A DNA stretch of 14,171 bases from positions 1 through 14,171 of the forward strand of contig DMCJ01000204.1 in NCBI GenBank assembly GCA_003446735.1. The letters are read 5' to 3'. A model generated the notes under the pieces. That model saw nothing but the letters and a program-made list of their open reading frames with translations. It made no database searches and was not told where the DNA came from. How positions within the stretch are numbered: position 1 is the first letter of the stretch; each line of letters starts with the position of its first letter. This document shows, one piece after another, positions 1-5,372 of the stretch. Source of the stretch: Lachnospiraceae bacterium. Lineage in GTDB: Bacteria; Bacillota; Clostridia; Lachnospirales; Lachnospiraceae. The position numbers were made by a program, and so were the translations under genes.

Positions 1-3
1 CAT

Positions 4-243
4 ATGCGTTTAGATAAATATCTTAAGGTATCACGCCTTATAAAAAGAAGGACCATCGCCAATGAAGCCTGCGACGCAGGCCGGGTTTCCATCAACGGAA
101 AGCCCGCCAAGGCCGGAACTGAGGTAAAAGTCGGCGACAGGATCACGATAAACTTCGGAAACAGAGAAGTAAGCGTAGAAGTTCTGGCTGTCGAAGAGAC
201 CGTTCGAAAGGAAGAAGCCAAAGAAATGTACAAAAATATCTGA
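4..243 (+). CDS. rqcP: RqcP, S4-domain RNA-binding protein of ribosome quality control
   Basis: A 79-residue protein that is almost entirely an S4 RNA-binding domain. It opens with MRLDKYLKVSRLIKRRT and continues with the S4 features VSINGKPAKAGTEVKVGD (about residues 28-45) and ITINFGNREVSVEVL (48-62). This is the RqcP/YabO family (formerly Hsp15-like). In Firmicutes RqcP works with RqcH on stalled 50S subunits to add C-terminal alanine tails to nascent chains. The length and the N-terminal start match the family, so ATG at 4 is accepted, although only three bases upstream are visible. The next gene on the strand is divIC, as in the Bacillus yabO-yabP-yabQ-divIC cluster, but yabP and yabQ are absent here. 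The family call is close to certain; the function rests on homology. Confidence 0.93.
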   Translation: MRLDKYLKVSRLIKRRTIANEACDAGRVSINGKPAKAGTEVKVGDRITINFGNREVSVEVLAVEETVRKEEAKEMYKNI

Positions 244-342
244 TGGCGACATCAAACCCCGTTTACATAATAGACAAATCTACCAAATCTGATTAACATA
301 ATTCGTCTATTTTTATAAAATTTTTCCAATCGCCACTATATC

Positions 343-379
343 TTGTGGTCTGTTTCCTCACGACCACAATTTCTTCTGT
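343..379 (+). terminator. Probable intrinsic terminator after rqcP
   Basis: Perfect 8-bp inverted repeat TTGTGGTC (343-350) / GACCACAA (362-369) with an 11-base loop, followed by a T-rich but interrupted tail (TTTCTTCTGTTTTC). It lies 100 bases after the rqcP stop and 60 bases before the divIC promoter. The broken T-run lowers confidence. Confidence 0.5.
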
Positions 380-440
380 TTTCACCGCATAAAAATATGT
401 AAACCACAAAATATAGCCCAAATCGGCCTAGAAAAAGGGG

Positions 441-469
441 TTGCGCGGGCACAGACTTTAGTTTACAAT
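441..469 (+). promoter_or_regulatory. Sigma-A type promoter for divIC
   Basis: TTGCGC (441-446) and TACAAT (464-469) separated by 17 bases. The predicted transcript start near 476 coincides with an in-frame ATG at 476, so that ATG would be leaderless. This supports the downstream start at 551 for divIC and leaves a 5' leader of about 75 bases. Confidence 0.6.
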
Positions 470-550
470 AATATTATGTCAACAAGGAGAGACATAGGGG
501 AGTATTCTCTCCTTGCTGACTGTTTTATAAATCTTACTTGGGGAGCTACC

Positions 551-853
551 ATGCGTAGAAAAGTTGCGTTTCGGGGGAAAAGACACAACCGTCTCGGCAT
601 CTTCCTTGTAGCAGCGGTGCTGGTGATGTTGTTGGTCGTCATTTCCATGGGGAGTATGTCGCTCAAGCAGCGCCAGAACGAATACCGCGCCAGAGAAGCT
701 GAGCTTGATGAACTCATAGCCGCCGAAGAAAACCGGACAAAAGAATTAGAAGAGTTTAAGAGATATACTCAGACTCAGGCCTACATCGAGAAACTTGCAA
801 CTGACAAGCTTGGATTAGTGCACGAAGGTGAGATCGTATTTAAGATGAACTGA
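551..853 (+). CDS. divIC: Septum formation initiator DivIC (FtsB/DivIC family)
   Basis: A 100-residue bitopic membrane protein. It has a basic cytoplasmic N-terminus (residues 1-14), one transmembrane helix (about 15-34, rich in L/V/A/I), a coiled coil (about 37-72) and the conserved C-terminal block YIEKLATDKLGLVHEGE (78-94). DivIC pairs with FtsL and DivIB in the divisome and helps activate septal peptidoglycan synthesis. The ORF is open in frame back to an ATG at 476. I choose ATG 551 because GGGGAG lies 5 bases before it, the promoter would start transcription at about 476, and the first 25 codons of the longer version do not look like this family. It lies on the same strand as rqcP, as in other Firmicutes. 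Some annotations would call it FtsB-like; the family is secure. Confidence 0.88.
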   Translation: MRRKVAFRGKRHNRLGIFLVAAVLVMLLVVISMGSMSLKQRQNEYRAREAELDELIAAEENRTKELEEFKRYTQTQAYIEKLATDKLGLVHEGEIVFKMN

Positions 854-882
854 AAACAGGTCTTGTAAAGAAAGGCCAATTA

Positions 883-922
883 AACCCCGGCGGATGGCCA
901 CCCATCCCCGGGGTTATTTTTT
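883..922 (+). terminator. Intrinsic terminator after divIC, possibly bidirectional
   Basis: AACCCCGG (883-890) pairs with CCGGGGTT (908-915), and GGATGG/CCATCC extends the stem inside. The tail is ATTTTTTAT. It starts 29 bases after the divIC stop. Read on the minus strand the stem is followed by TTTAATT, so it could also stop read-through from the rubrerythrin gene. Confidence 0.85.
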
Positions 923-1019
923 ATCTTACGATATACGCGTTGCTACGCTTCGCTCTCGCACCGCTTCATACATTCGCATTCCGCTCTCTCGCGCTACATG
1001 CTCATGTATGTTCGCTCGT
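923..1019. repeat. Gene-free, GC-richer stretch of short direct and inverted repeats
   Basis: This stretch holds repeated TTCGCTC / TCTCGC / CGCTAC words, a TACATG-CT-CATGTA hairpin (995-1008) and a longer-range inverted pair CATACAT (967-973) / ATGTATG (1004-1010). Its composition differs from the AT-rich intergenic DNA elsewhere in the window. ORFs crossing it lack ribosome binding sites and family resemblance. It directly abuts the palindrome at 1020-1065, and together they look like one repetitive extragenic element. I cannot confirm other genomic copies from this window. Confidence 0.5.
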
Positions 1020-1065
1020 CGAGGTCAAATGTCCTTTCGTGCATGCACGAGTACATTTGACTTCG
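1020..1065. repeat. Large 46-bp palindrome after the rubrerythrin gene
   Basis: Outer arms CGAGGTCAAATGT (1020-1032) and ACATTTGACTTCG (1053-1065) pair over 13 positions with one G-T wobble. Nested in the centre is a perfect 14-bp palindrome TCGTGCATGCACGA (1037-1050). The interior loop is CCTT on one side and GT on the other. It begins 10 bases after the rubrerythrin stop codon (minus strand), so it would form a stable hairpin in that 3' UTR. There is no T-run, so it is not a classic intrinsic terminator. It could protect the 3' end, or be part of a mobile palindromic repeat. Confidence 0.75.
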
Positions 1066-1075
1066 ACTCACTATA

Positions 1076-1615
1076 TCACGCAAAGTATCTATCCAAAAGA
1101 CCTTTGAAAGCTTTGCCGTGACGTGCTTCATCGCGTGCCATTTCGTGAACTGTATCATGGATAGCATCCAGATTGAGTTCTTTTGCCCTCTTTGCAAGAG
1201 CTGTCTTGCCGGCGGTAGCTCCGTTCTCAGCCTCAACTCTCATCTCGAGGTTCTTCTTTGTCGAATCGGTAACAACTTCACCTAAAAGCTCTGCAAACTT
1301 AGCTGCATGCTCAGCCTCTTCAAATGCTGCCTTCTCCCAGTATGCACCGATCTCGGGATAGCCCTCTCTGTAAGCTACTCTTGCCATTGCAAGATACATA
1401 CCTACCTCAGAACACTCTCCATTGAAGTTAGCTCTGAGATCTTCGATTATATCCTCGGGAACTCCCTTTGCAACTCCTACAACATGCTCTGCTGCCCATG
1501 TCATCTCGCCTTCCTGAGCTGTAAACTTCTCGGCGGGAGCATGGCATACCGGACATTCTGCCGGGGGCTCGCTTCCTTCATGAACATAACCGCATACACT
1601 ACATACATACTTCAT
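1076..1615 (-). CDS. rbr: Reverse rubrerythrin (N-terminal rubredoxin plus diiron domain)
   Basis: A 179-residue protein. The rubredoxin-like iron site comes first (C5, C8, C21, C24 in CSVC and CPVC), followed by a ferritin-like four-helix domain. Candidate diiron ligands are E67 or E70, E100 and H103 (EEAEH), E130, and E163 and H166 (DEARH). The rubredoxin-first order defines reverse rubrerythrins, which in anaerobic Clostridia reduce hydrogen peroxide and protect against oxygen; NAD(P)H supplies electrons through partner redox proteins. Length fits the family. AGGAGGG sits 8 bases before the ATG. It lies 70 bases downstream of perR on the same strand, so the two are probably co-transcribed or at least co-regulated. 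In C. acetobutylicum the equivalent gene is under PerR control. No PerR-type box is visible directly upstream of this gene. Confidence 0.92.
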   Translation of the reverse strand: MKYVCSVCGYVHEGSEPPAECPVCHAPAEKFTAQEGEMTWAAEHVVGVAKGVPEDIIEDLRANFNGECSEVGMYLAMARVAYREGYPEIGAYWEKAAFEEAEHAAKFAELLGEVVTDSTKKNLEMRVEAENGATAGKTALAKRAKELNLDAIHDTVHEMARDEARHGKAFKGLLDRYFA

Positions 1616-1643
1616 TGATTTACCCTCCTGTATTTAACTATTA

Positions 1644-1664
1644 CCTGCTGCATTGCAGATCAGG
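1644..1664 (-). other. Small stem-loop between perR and rubrerythrin
   Basis: Read on the minus strand: CCTG, a 2-base AT bulge, CTGC, loop AAT, GCAG, CAGG. This is an 8-bp bulged stem 28 bases before the rubrerythrin start. There is no T-run after it, so it is more likely a processing or stability element than a terminator. It may be fortuitous. Confidence 0.35.
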
Positions 1665-1685
1665 CATGATTACCTTTTACACATT

Positions 1686-2090
1686 CTATGCGAGGCTTTC
1701 CTTTTTAAGGCATGCCGGACATAAACCTTCAAAATAAGTTACATGTCCTGTGATCTTTCCGGAAAAACCGCTGTTTGCATCCTTATCAAAATCTTCATCC
1801 CTGACAACCTTTGCCGGGAGATCCATTACCGCTTTACACTCGGTGCATATAAAATGATAATGATCGGAGGTATCCGCATCGAAATGATCCGCTCCGTCGT
1901 TAAAACTGAGCTTTTTTATCTCTTTTCTGTCAGATAAAAGGGTAAGATTTCGATATACGGTCCCGAGACTGATATTCGGATATTCTTTTCTTACGTTTTT
2001 ATATACCGTTTCTGCAGTGGGATGATCCTTTCTCGTCTTAAGAAAAGATTTTATGGCCTCCCTCTGTCTGGAAAACTTCATTTCTGCCAT
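1686..2090 (-). CDS. perR: PerR-type Fur-family peroxide-sensing repressor
   Basis: A 134-residue Fur-superfamily regulator. The N-terminal winged helix includes HPTAETVY and ISLGTVYRNL (residues 23-49); the C-terminal dimerisation and metal domain includes SDHYHFICTEC (75-85). The structural zinc site is C82/C85 and C124/C127. H23, D71, H77, H79 and D90 all align with the five regulatory-metal ligands of Bacillus subtilis PerR (H37, D85, H91, H93, D104) at one constant offset of 14. The aspartate at the last position favours PerR over Fur. It would sense peroxide by metal-catalysed histidine oxidation and control rubrerythrin-type defence genes. AGGGGG precedes the ATG closely. The operator-like palindrome in its own promoter suggests autoregulation. 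Its -35 element lies inside the end of ahcY. Confidence 0.88.
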   Translation of the reverse strand: MAEMKFSRQREAIKSFLKTRKDHPTAETVYKNVRKEYPNISLGTVYRNLTLLSDRKEIKKLSFNDGADHFDADTSDHYHFICTECKAVMDLPAKVVRDEDFDKDANSGFSGKITGHVTYFEGLCPACLKKESLA

Positions 2091-2112
2091 AAAGCCCCCT
2101 AAGGACCAAATC

Positions 2113-2125
2113 AGTAATCATTACT
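2113..2125. promoter_or_regulatory. Candidate PerR/Fur operator upstream of perR
   Basis: AGTAAT-C-ATTACT, a perfect 6-1-6 palindrome. Its geometry and inner ATnAT core fit the PerR/Fur box layout (7-1-7, ATAAT-n-ATTAT type), but the outer bases deviate from consensus. It sits 3 bases downstream of the -10 element, covering the expected transcription start, where a bound repressor would block transcription. Confidence 0.6.
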
Positions 2126-2128
2126 ATT

Positions 2129-2156
2129 ATTATATCTGTTTTATACAAGATGTCAA
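2129..2156 (-). promoter_or_regulatory. Consensus sigma-A promoter for perR
   Basis: On the minus strand: perfect TTGACA (2156-2151), 16-base spacer, perfect TATAAT (2134-2129). The -35 hexamer contains the TGA stop codon of ahcY (2155-2153), so ahcY and this promoter share bases. The operator palindrome at 2113-2125 follows directly. Confidence 0.85.
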
Positions 2157-3391
2157 CCGTAAAGATATTTTTCCTGTTCGGGAGTTAAAACATCGATCTT
2201 CTTTCCGAGGAAGTCAAGTTTTCTCATGGCGACATCTCTGTCTACCTCTTCCGGCACGTCTATGAGCTTTTCGGTAAGAGTACTTCCCTTTTCAACCAGA
2301 TATTTTGCGGATAAGGCCTGGATCGCAAAGCTCATATCCATGATCTCGGCCGGATGTCCGTCGCCGCAGGCAAGGTTTACAAGCCTTCCTTCTCCGAGAA
2401 CACAGAGCACATGTCCGTTTGAAAGCTCGTATCCCATGATATTGTTCCTCATGAGCTTTGATGAAACCGCAATCTCCCTAAGGCGGGCCATGTCGATCTC
2501 ACAATCGAAATGTCCGGCATTGCAAAGGATCGCGCCGTCCTTCATCTCCATGAAATCTTCTTCGTCTATTACCTTATCGCATCCCGTTACGGTGACAAAG
2601 AAATCTCCGTATTTTGCGGCCTCTTTCATAGGCATTACATCAAATCCGTCCATTACCGCCTCGATAGCCTTTACCGGATCGATCTCGGTAACGATAACGC
2701 GGGCGCCAAGGCCTTTTGCCCTCATCGCCGTACCTTTACCGCACCAGCCATAACCTGCAACTACGACTATCTTTCCCGCAACGATCAGGTTAGTCGTACG
2801 GTTTATGCCGTCCCATACGCTCTGACCTGTGCCGTAACGGTTGTCAAAAAAGTGCTTGCACTGGGCATTATTTACTCTTACCATGGGAAATTTAAGCGTT
2901 CCGGCCCTGTTCATCTGCTCGAGTCTTAAGATTCCCGTTGTGGTTTCCTCGCATCCGCCTATCACCTGAGGGATCAGCTCCTTAAACTCCGTATGCATCA
3001 TGTGAACAAGATCACCGCCGTCATCGATTATGATATTGGGCCCGATCTTGAGGACTTCTCTTATATGATGGTTGTATTCTTCTTCGGTGCAGTCGTACCA
3101 GGCGTGTACTTCAAGTCCGGCCTTGACCAAAGCCGCAGCCACGTCGTCCTGAGTGGATAAGGGATTAGAGCCGGTGACATACATATCGGCTCCGCCCGCC
3201 TTTAATACCTTGCAAAGATATGCAGTCTTTGCTTCAAGATGTACGGAAAGTGCTATTTTTTTGCCCTCAAAGGGTTTGGTCTTCGTAAACTCTTCTTCAA
3301 GTGTTCTTAAAAGATCGCAGTTTCTTTTAACCCATTCGATCTTTCTTTCTCCGCTCTCCGCAAGTTCGATATTTCTTATTTCGCTGCTCAT
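2153..3391 (-). CDS. ahcY: Adenosylhomocysteinase (S-adenosylhomocysteine hydrolase)
   Basis: A 412-residue cytosolic enzyme that reversibly splits S-adenosylhomocysteine into adenosine and homocysteine, clearing the product inhibitor of methyltransferases. Features: TGSNPLSTQDDVAAAL (residues 73-88), DDGGDLVHMMH (123-133), the catalytic-region EETTTG (148-153), NNAQCKHFFDNRYGTGQS (174-191), the NAD-binding glycine motif GYGWCGKG (213-220) and NAGHFDCEID (291-300). The C-terminus EKYLYG matches the family tail. An upstream in-frame TTG exists at 3412, but AAGGAG lies 6 bases before ATG 3391, which I take as the start. Many Firmicutes use the Pfs/LuxS route instead, so this gene defines the methyl-cycle type of the host. 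It is transcribed towards perR and ends inside the perR promoter. Confidence 0.95.
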   Translation of the reverse strand: MSSEIRNIELAESGERKIEWVKRNCDLLRTLEEEFTKTKPFEGKKIALSVHLEAKTAYLCKVLKAGGADMYVTGSNPLSTQDDVAAALVKAGLEVHAWYDCTEEEYNHHIREVLKIGPNIIIDDGGDLVHMMHTEFKELIPQVIGGCEETTTGILRLEQMNRAGTLKFPMVRVNNAQCKHFFDNRYGTGQSVWDGINRTTNLIVAGKIVVVAGYGWCGKGTAMRAKGLGARVIVTEIDPVKAIEAVMDGFDVMPMKEAAKYGDFFVTVTGCDKVIDEEDFMEMKDGAILCNAGHFDCEIDMARLREIAVSSKLMRNNIMGYELSNGHVLCVLGEGRLVNLACGDGHPAEIMDMSFAIQALSAKYLVEKGSTLTEKLIDVPEEVDRDVAMRKLDFLGKKIDVLTPEQEKYLYG

Positions 3392-3495
3392 TTTTTCTCC
3401 TTCTTGGGACAAAACCCGGATTTTTATACAAACTATCTAACTTTTATCCGTTTTTTTCCACTTTTTGTGCGTTGATTAATTATGAAAATAATAAT

Positions 3496-3525
3496 ATTAT
3501 ACAATCAGATTAAGAAAAAGATTAA
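3496..3525 (-). promoter_or_regulatory. Probable ahcY promoter
   Basis: Perfect TATAAT on the minus strand (3501-3496). The best -35 is weak: TTAATC (3525-3520), 18 bases upstream. This would leave a 5' leader of about 98 bases. I see no convincing SAM or SAH riboswitch in it, only a weak CGGAT/ATCCG pair (3417-3421 / 3446-3450). Confidence 0.45.
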
Positions 3526-3557
3526 TGATTGCCCAATAAACCTAAACCTTATGACTC

Positions 3558-3585
3558 AAGCGTCGGCGTTGCCGGCGCTTTTGTT
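3558..3585 (+). terminator. Terminator-like hairpin, best formed in + strand RNA
   Basis: AAGCGTCGGC (3558-3567) pairs with GCCGGCGCTT (3571-3580) around a 3-base loop, followed by TTGTTTT. One pair is U-G in + strand RNA but A-C in minus strand RNA, and the T-rich tail is only on the + side. No + strand gene precedes it. It lies 17 bases beyond the end of the peptidase-like gene on the minus strand, so it may serve imperfectly there or block antisense transcription. Confidence 0.55.
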
Positions 3586-3596
3586 TTCATAAAGTC

Positions 3597-4271
3597 TCAG
3601 TCTGTCAGGATCTCAAGATATCCTTTGATATTGCTCTTGTCGAATTCTTTCATTATTCCCTTGTTGGGATCGTAGTAGCTTCCTTTATAACCGATCAGAT
3701 AATGGGAGAACCTTCCGAGATTTTCCATTATTATACAGCACTCGGGAAGCTCGACTTCCTTTCCGCCCGTATAGATTATCCTGTCGGCATGGCGGATCCC
3801 TACATAATCAAGTGTGTTTATTATCTTAAGCATCGAAGCCTGCCACTCCCTGCAATGCATGATATTGCTGGCTTCGTCAATGGATACCCCGGCAAGCATC
3901 GCAAAAACGGTCTGTCCGCAAAGTCCGTCCCAGGGCTGGATGAGTATCTCCATCGAATCTATCTTCCTGATGGGATTTTCCTTTGAATAAGGACCTTTTT
4001 CAGGCTCCTCCTTCTCCTTTCCGATAACGGAAAAGAGCATTGGTTTCCCTTTTCCTTCAGGAAATAATGCTGCCTGCTCATCTGTAAGCGGGATATTGTA
4101 ATATCCGTTCTTTATGGGCTCCAATTTACATTGGAAGCAGATATCCTCTATGCAGACCTTAACGGGCACATCTCCGACATTGTCATTACAGATCTCCCAG
4201 ACATTAAAAGGGATCTTAACGTAATTCTTATCACCGTCTTTTAATGCATAGCCCTCAAATTCGTAATCCAT
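3597..4271 (-). CDS. DUF1905-like domain fused to a C39-like cysteine peptidase domain
   Basis: A 224-residue protein with two apparent parts. Residues 1-70 resemble the small beta-barrel DUF1905 family (YVKIPFNVWEI, DVPVKVCIEDICFQCKLEPI, GYYNIPL). Residues about 105-222 look like a papain-fold C39-like peptidase: oxyanion-hole Q112, nucleophile C118 in GLCGQT, H190 in FSHYLIGYKG and D201 in YYDPNKG, the expected order and spacing. There is no signal peptide or transmembrane helix, so it is probably cytosolic. Start choice: AGGAGG ends 6 bases before ATG 4271, whereas an ATG two codons earlier touches the AGGAGG. It begins 30 bases after murG and probably shares its operon. Substrate and role are unknown; the domain calls come from motif reading and the N-terminal one is less certain. 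Confidence 0.72.
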   Translation of the reverse strand: MDYEFEGYALKDGDKNYVKIPFNVWEICNDNVGDVPVKVCIEDICFQCKLEPIKNGYYNIPLTDEQAALFPEGKGKPMLFSVIGKEKEEPEKGPYSKENPIRKIDSMEILIQPWDGLCGQTVFAMLAGVSIDEASNIMHCREWQASMLKIINTLDYVGIRHADRIIYTGGKEVELPECCIIMENLGRFSHYLIGYKGSYYDPNKGIMKEFDKSNIKGYLEILTD

Positions 4272-4301
4272 AAACATCCTCCTGCCATATCTGGCAACGT
4301 A

Positions 4302-5372
4302 TCATCTTCCGCCTTCACACACCTCATCTATAAGCGATAGTATGGTCGCCACGGAATCCTTCTGATGCGATTTACTCATCGCATCGATGAAACTGTTCCT
4401 TCTGAAATACAGATCATGAACAGCATCTACGAGTACCGGTGTTGTTGCATCCTCTTCCGAAAGCATAATGGAATATCCCTGTGCTTCAAAAGATTTTGCG
4501 TTTAATATCTGGTCGCCTCTGCTTCCCATTATAAGAGGGATAAGTATATTGGGCTTCTGAAGAGCTAAAAGCTCACATATTGCATTGGCACCGGCTCTGC
4601 TTATCACGATGTCCGCTAAGGCAAACAGATCCTTGAGCTCTGCCTTTACATATTCAAACTGCTTGTATCCTCTGGTCGGAAGGAGGAGATTGTCCACCTT
4701 GTCCTTGCCGCAGATGTGGATCACCTGGAAGTCCTTTAAGAGCTCGTTTAACGCCTCTCTTACGATCGTGTTGACATTGGCCGCTCCGCTCGAGCCTCCT
4801 ATGACCATGATGACAGGAATGTCCGGCTCAAATCCGCAGAGCTTTCTGGCCGCTTCCGCATTTCCCTTTAAAAGCTCCGATCTAATAGGCGAGCCCGTGA
4901 GCACAGCCTTTTCTTTGGGAACATACTGAAGTGTCTCCGGGAAATTACAGCAGACCTTCTTTGCTACCGGAATACAGATCTTATTGGCAAGGCCGGGAGT
5001 CATATCGGATTCATGGATTATGGAAGGGATCTTTCTCGATGCCGCAGCTCTTACCACGGGAACGGAAACGAATCCTCCCTTGGAGAATACCACATCGGGC
5101 CCTATCTCCTTTAATATCTTCCTGGCCTCACCATAACCCTTGACTACGCGGAAAGGGTCGGAAAAATTCTTCGGATCGAAGTATCTGCGAAGCTTTCCCG
5201 TAGATATCCCATAATAGGGAATATCGAAATCCTCAATGAGCTTTTTCTCTATTCCGTCGTAAGATCCGATATAGTGGATCTCGTAGCCCCTTTCCTTAAG
5301 TCCGGGCAACAGTGCTATATTAGGTGTCACGTGTCCTGCCGTGCCACCGCCTGTAAGTACAATCTTTTTCAT
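4302..5372 (-). CDS. murG: MurG, lipid II-forming N-acetylglucosaminyltransferase
   Basis: A 356-residue peripheral membrane glycosyltransferase (GT28 family). It transfers GlcNAc from UDP-GlcNAc to lipid I to form lipid II on the inner face of the membrane. Visible motifs: the N-terminal G-loop GGGTAGHVTPN (residues 8-18), FSKGGFVSVPVVRAA, IIHESDMTPGLANKI, the second G-loop GGSSGAANVN in the C-terminal Rossmann domain, and the UDP-GlcNAc site ISRAGANAICELLALQKPNILIPL. Length is normal. The gene lies outside a division and cell-wall cluster, directly after pgi, whose TAA shares an A with this ATG (TAATG), implying translational coupling; its own ribosome site (AGAGAG) is weak. Its wording (YIGS, GKLRRYFDPKN) reminds me of the second, MurG2-type copy in some Bacillus genomes, so another murG may exist elsewhere. 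Confidence 0.93.
   Translation of the reverse strand: MKKIVLTGGGTAGHVTPNIALLPGLKERGYEIHYIGSYDGIEKKLIEDFDIPYYGISTGKLRRYFDPKNFSDPFRVVKGYGEARKILKEIGPDVVFSKGGFVSVPVVRAAASRKIPSIIHESDMTPGLANKICIPVAKKVCCNFPETLQYVPKEKAVLTGSPIRSELLKGNAEAARKLCGFEPDIPVIMVIGGSSGAANVNTIVREALNELLKDFQVIHICGKDKVDNLLLPTRGYKQFEYVKAELKDLFALADIVISRAGANAICELLALQKPNILIPLIMGSRGDQILNAKSFEAQGYSIMLSEEDATTPVLVDAVHDLYFRRNSFIDAMSKSHQKDSVATILSLIDEVCEGGR

Noticed and set aside
269..311. AATAGAC (269-275) / GTCTATT (305-311) hairpin after rqcP
   Set aside because: Only 7 AT-rich pairs around a 29-base loop; the hairpin at 343-369 is a much better terminator candidate.
476..550. Longer in-frame N-terminus for divIC starting at ATG 476
   Set aside because: The promoter places the transcription start at about 476, there is no ribosome site before it, and GGGGAG precedes ATG 551.
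894..1121. ORF on the + strand across the palindromic region
   Set aside because: It has no ribosome site, resembles no family, and runs through inverted repeats into the rubrerythrin gene on the other strand.
2226..2929. Two long + strand ORFs inside ahcY
   Set aside because: They are antisense shadows of a highly conserved enzyme gene, with no ribosome sites and no recognisable product.
3392..3490. Possible SAM or SAH riboswitch in the ahcY leader
   Set aside because: No conserved core or multi-helix junction is visible; only a weak 5-bp pair was found.
4585..5143. Antisense ORFs over murG
   Set aside because: Both lie fully inside murG on the opposite strand and have serine/leucine-rich shadow composition.
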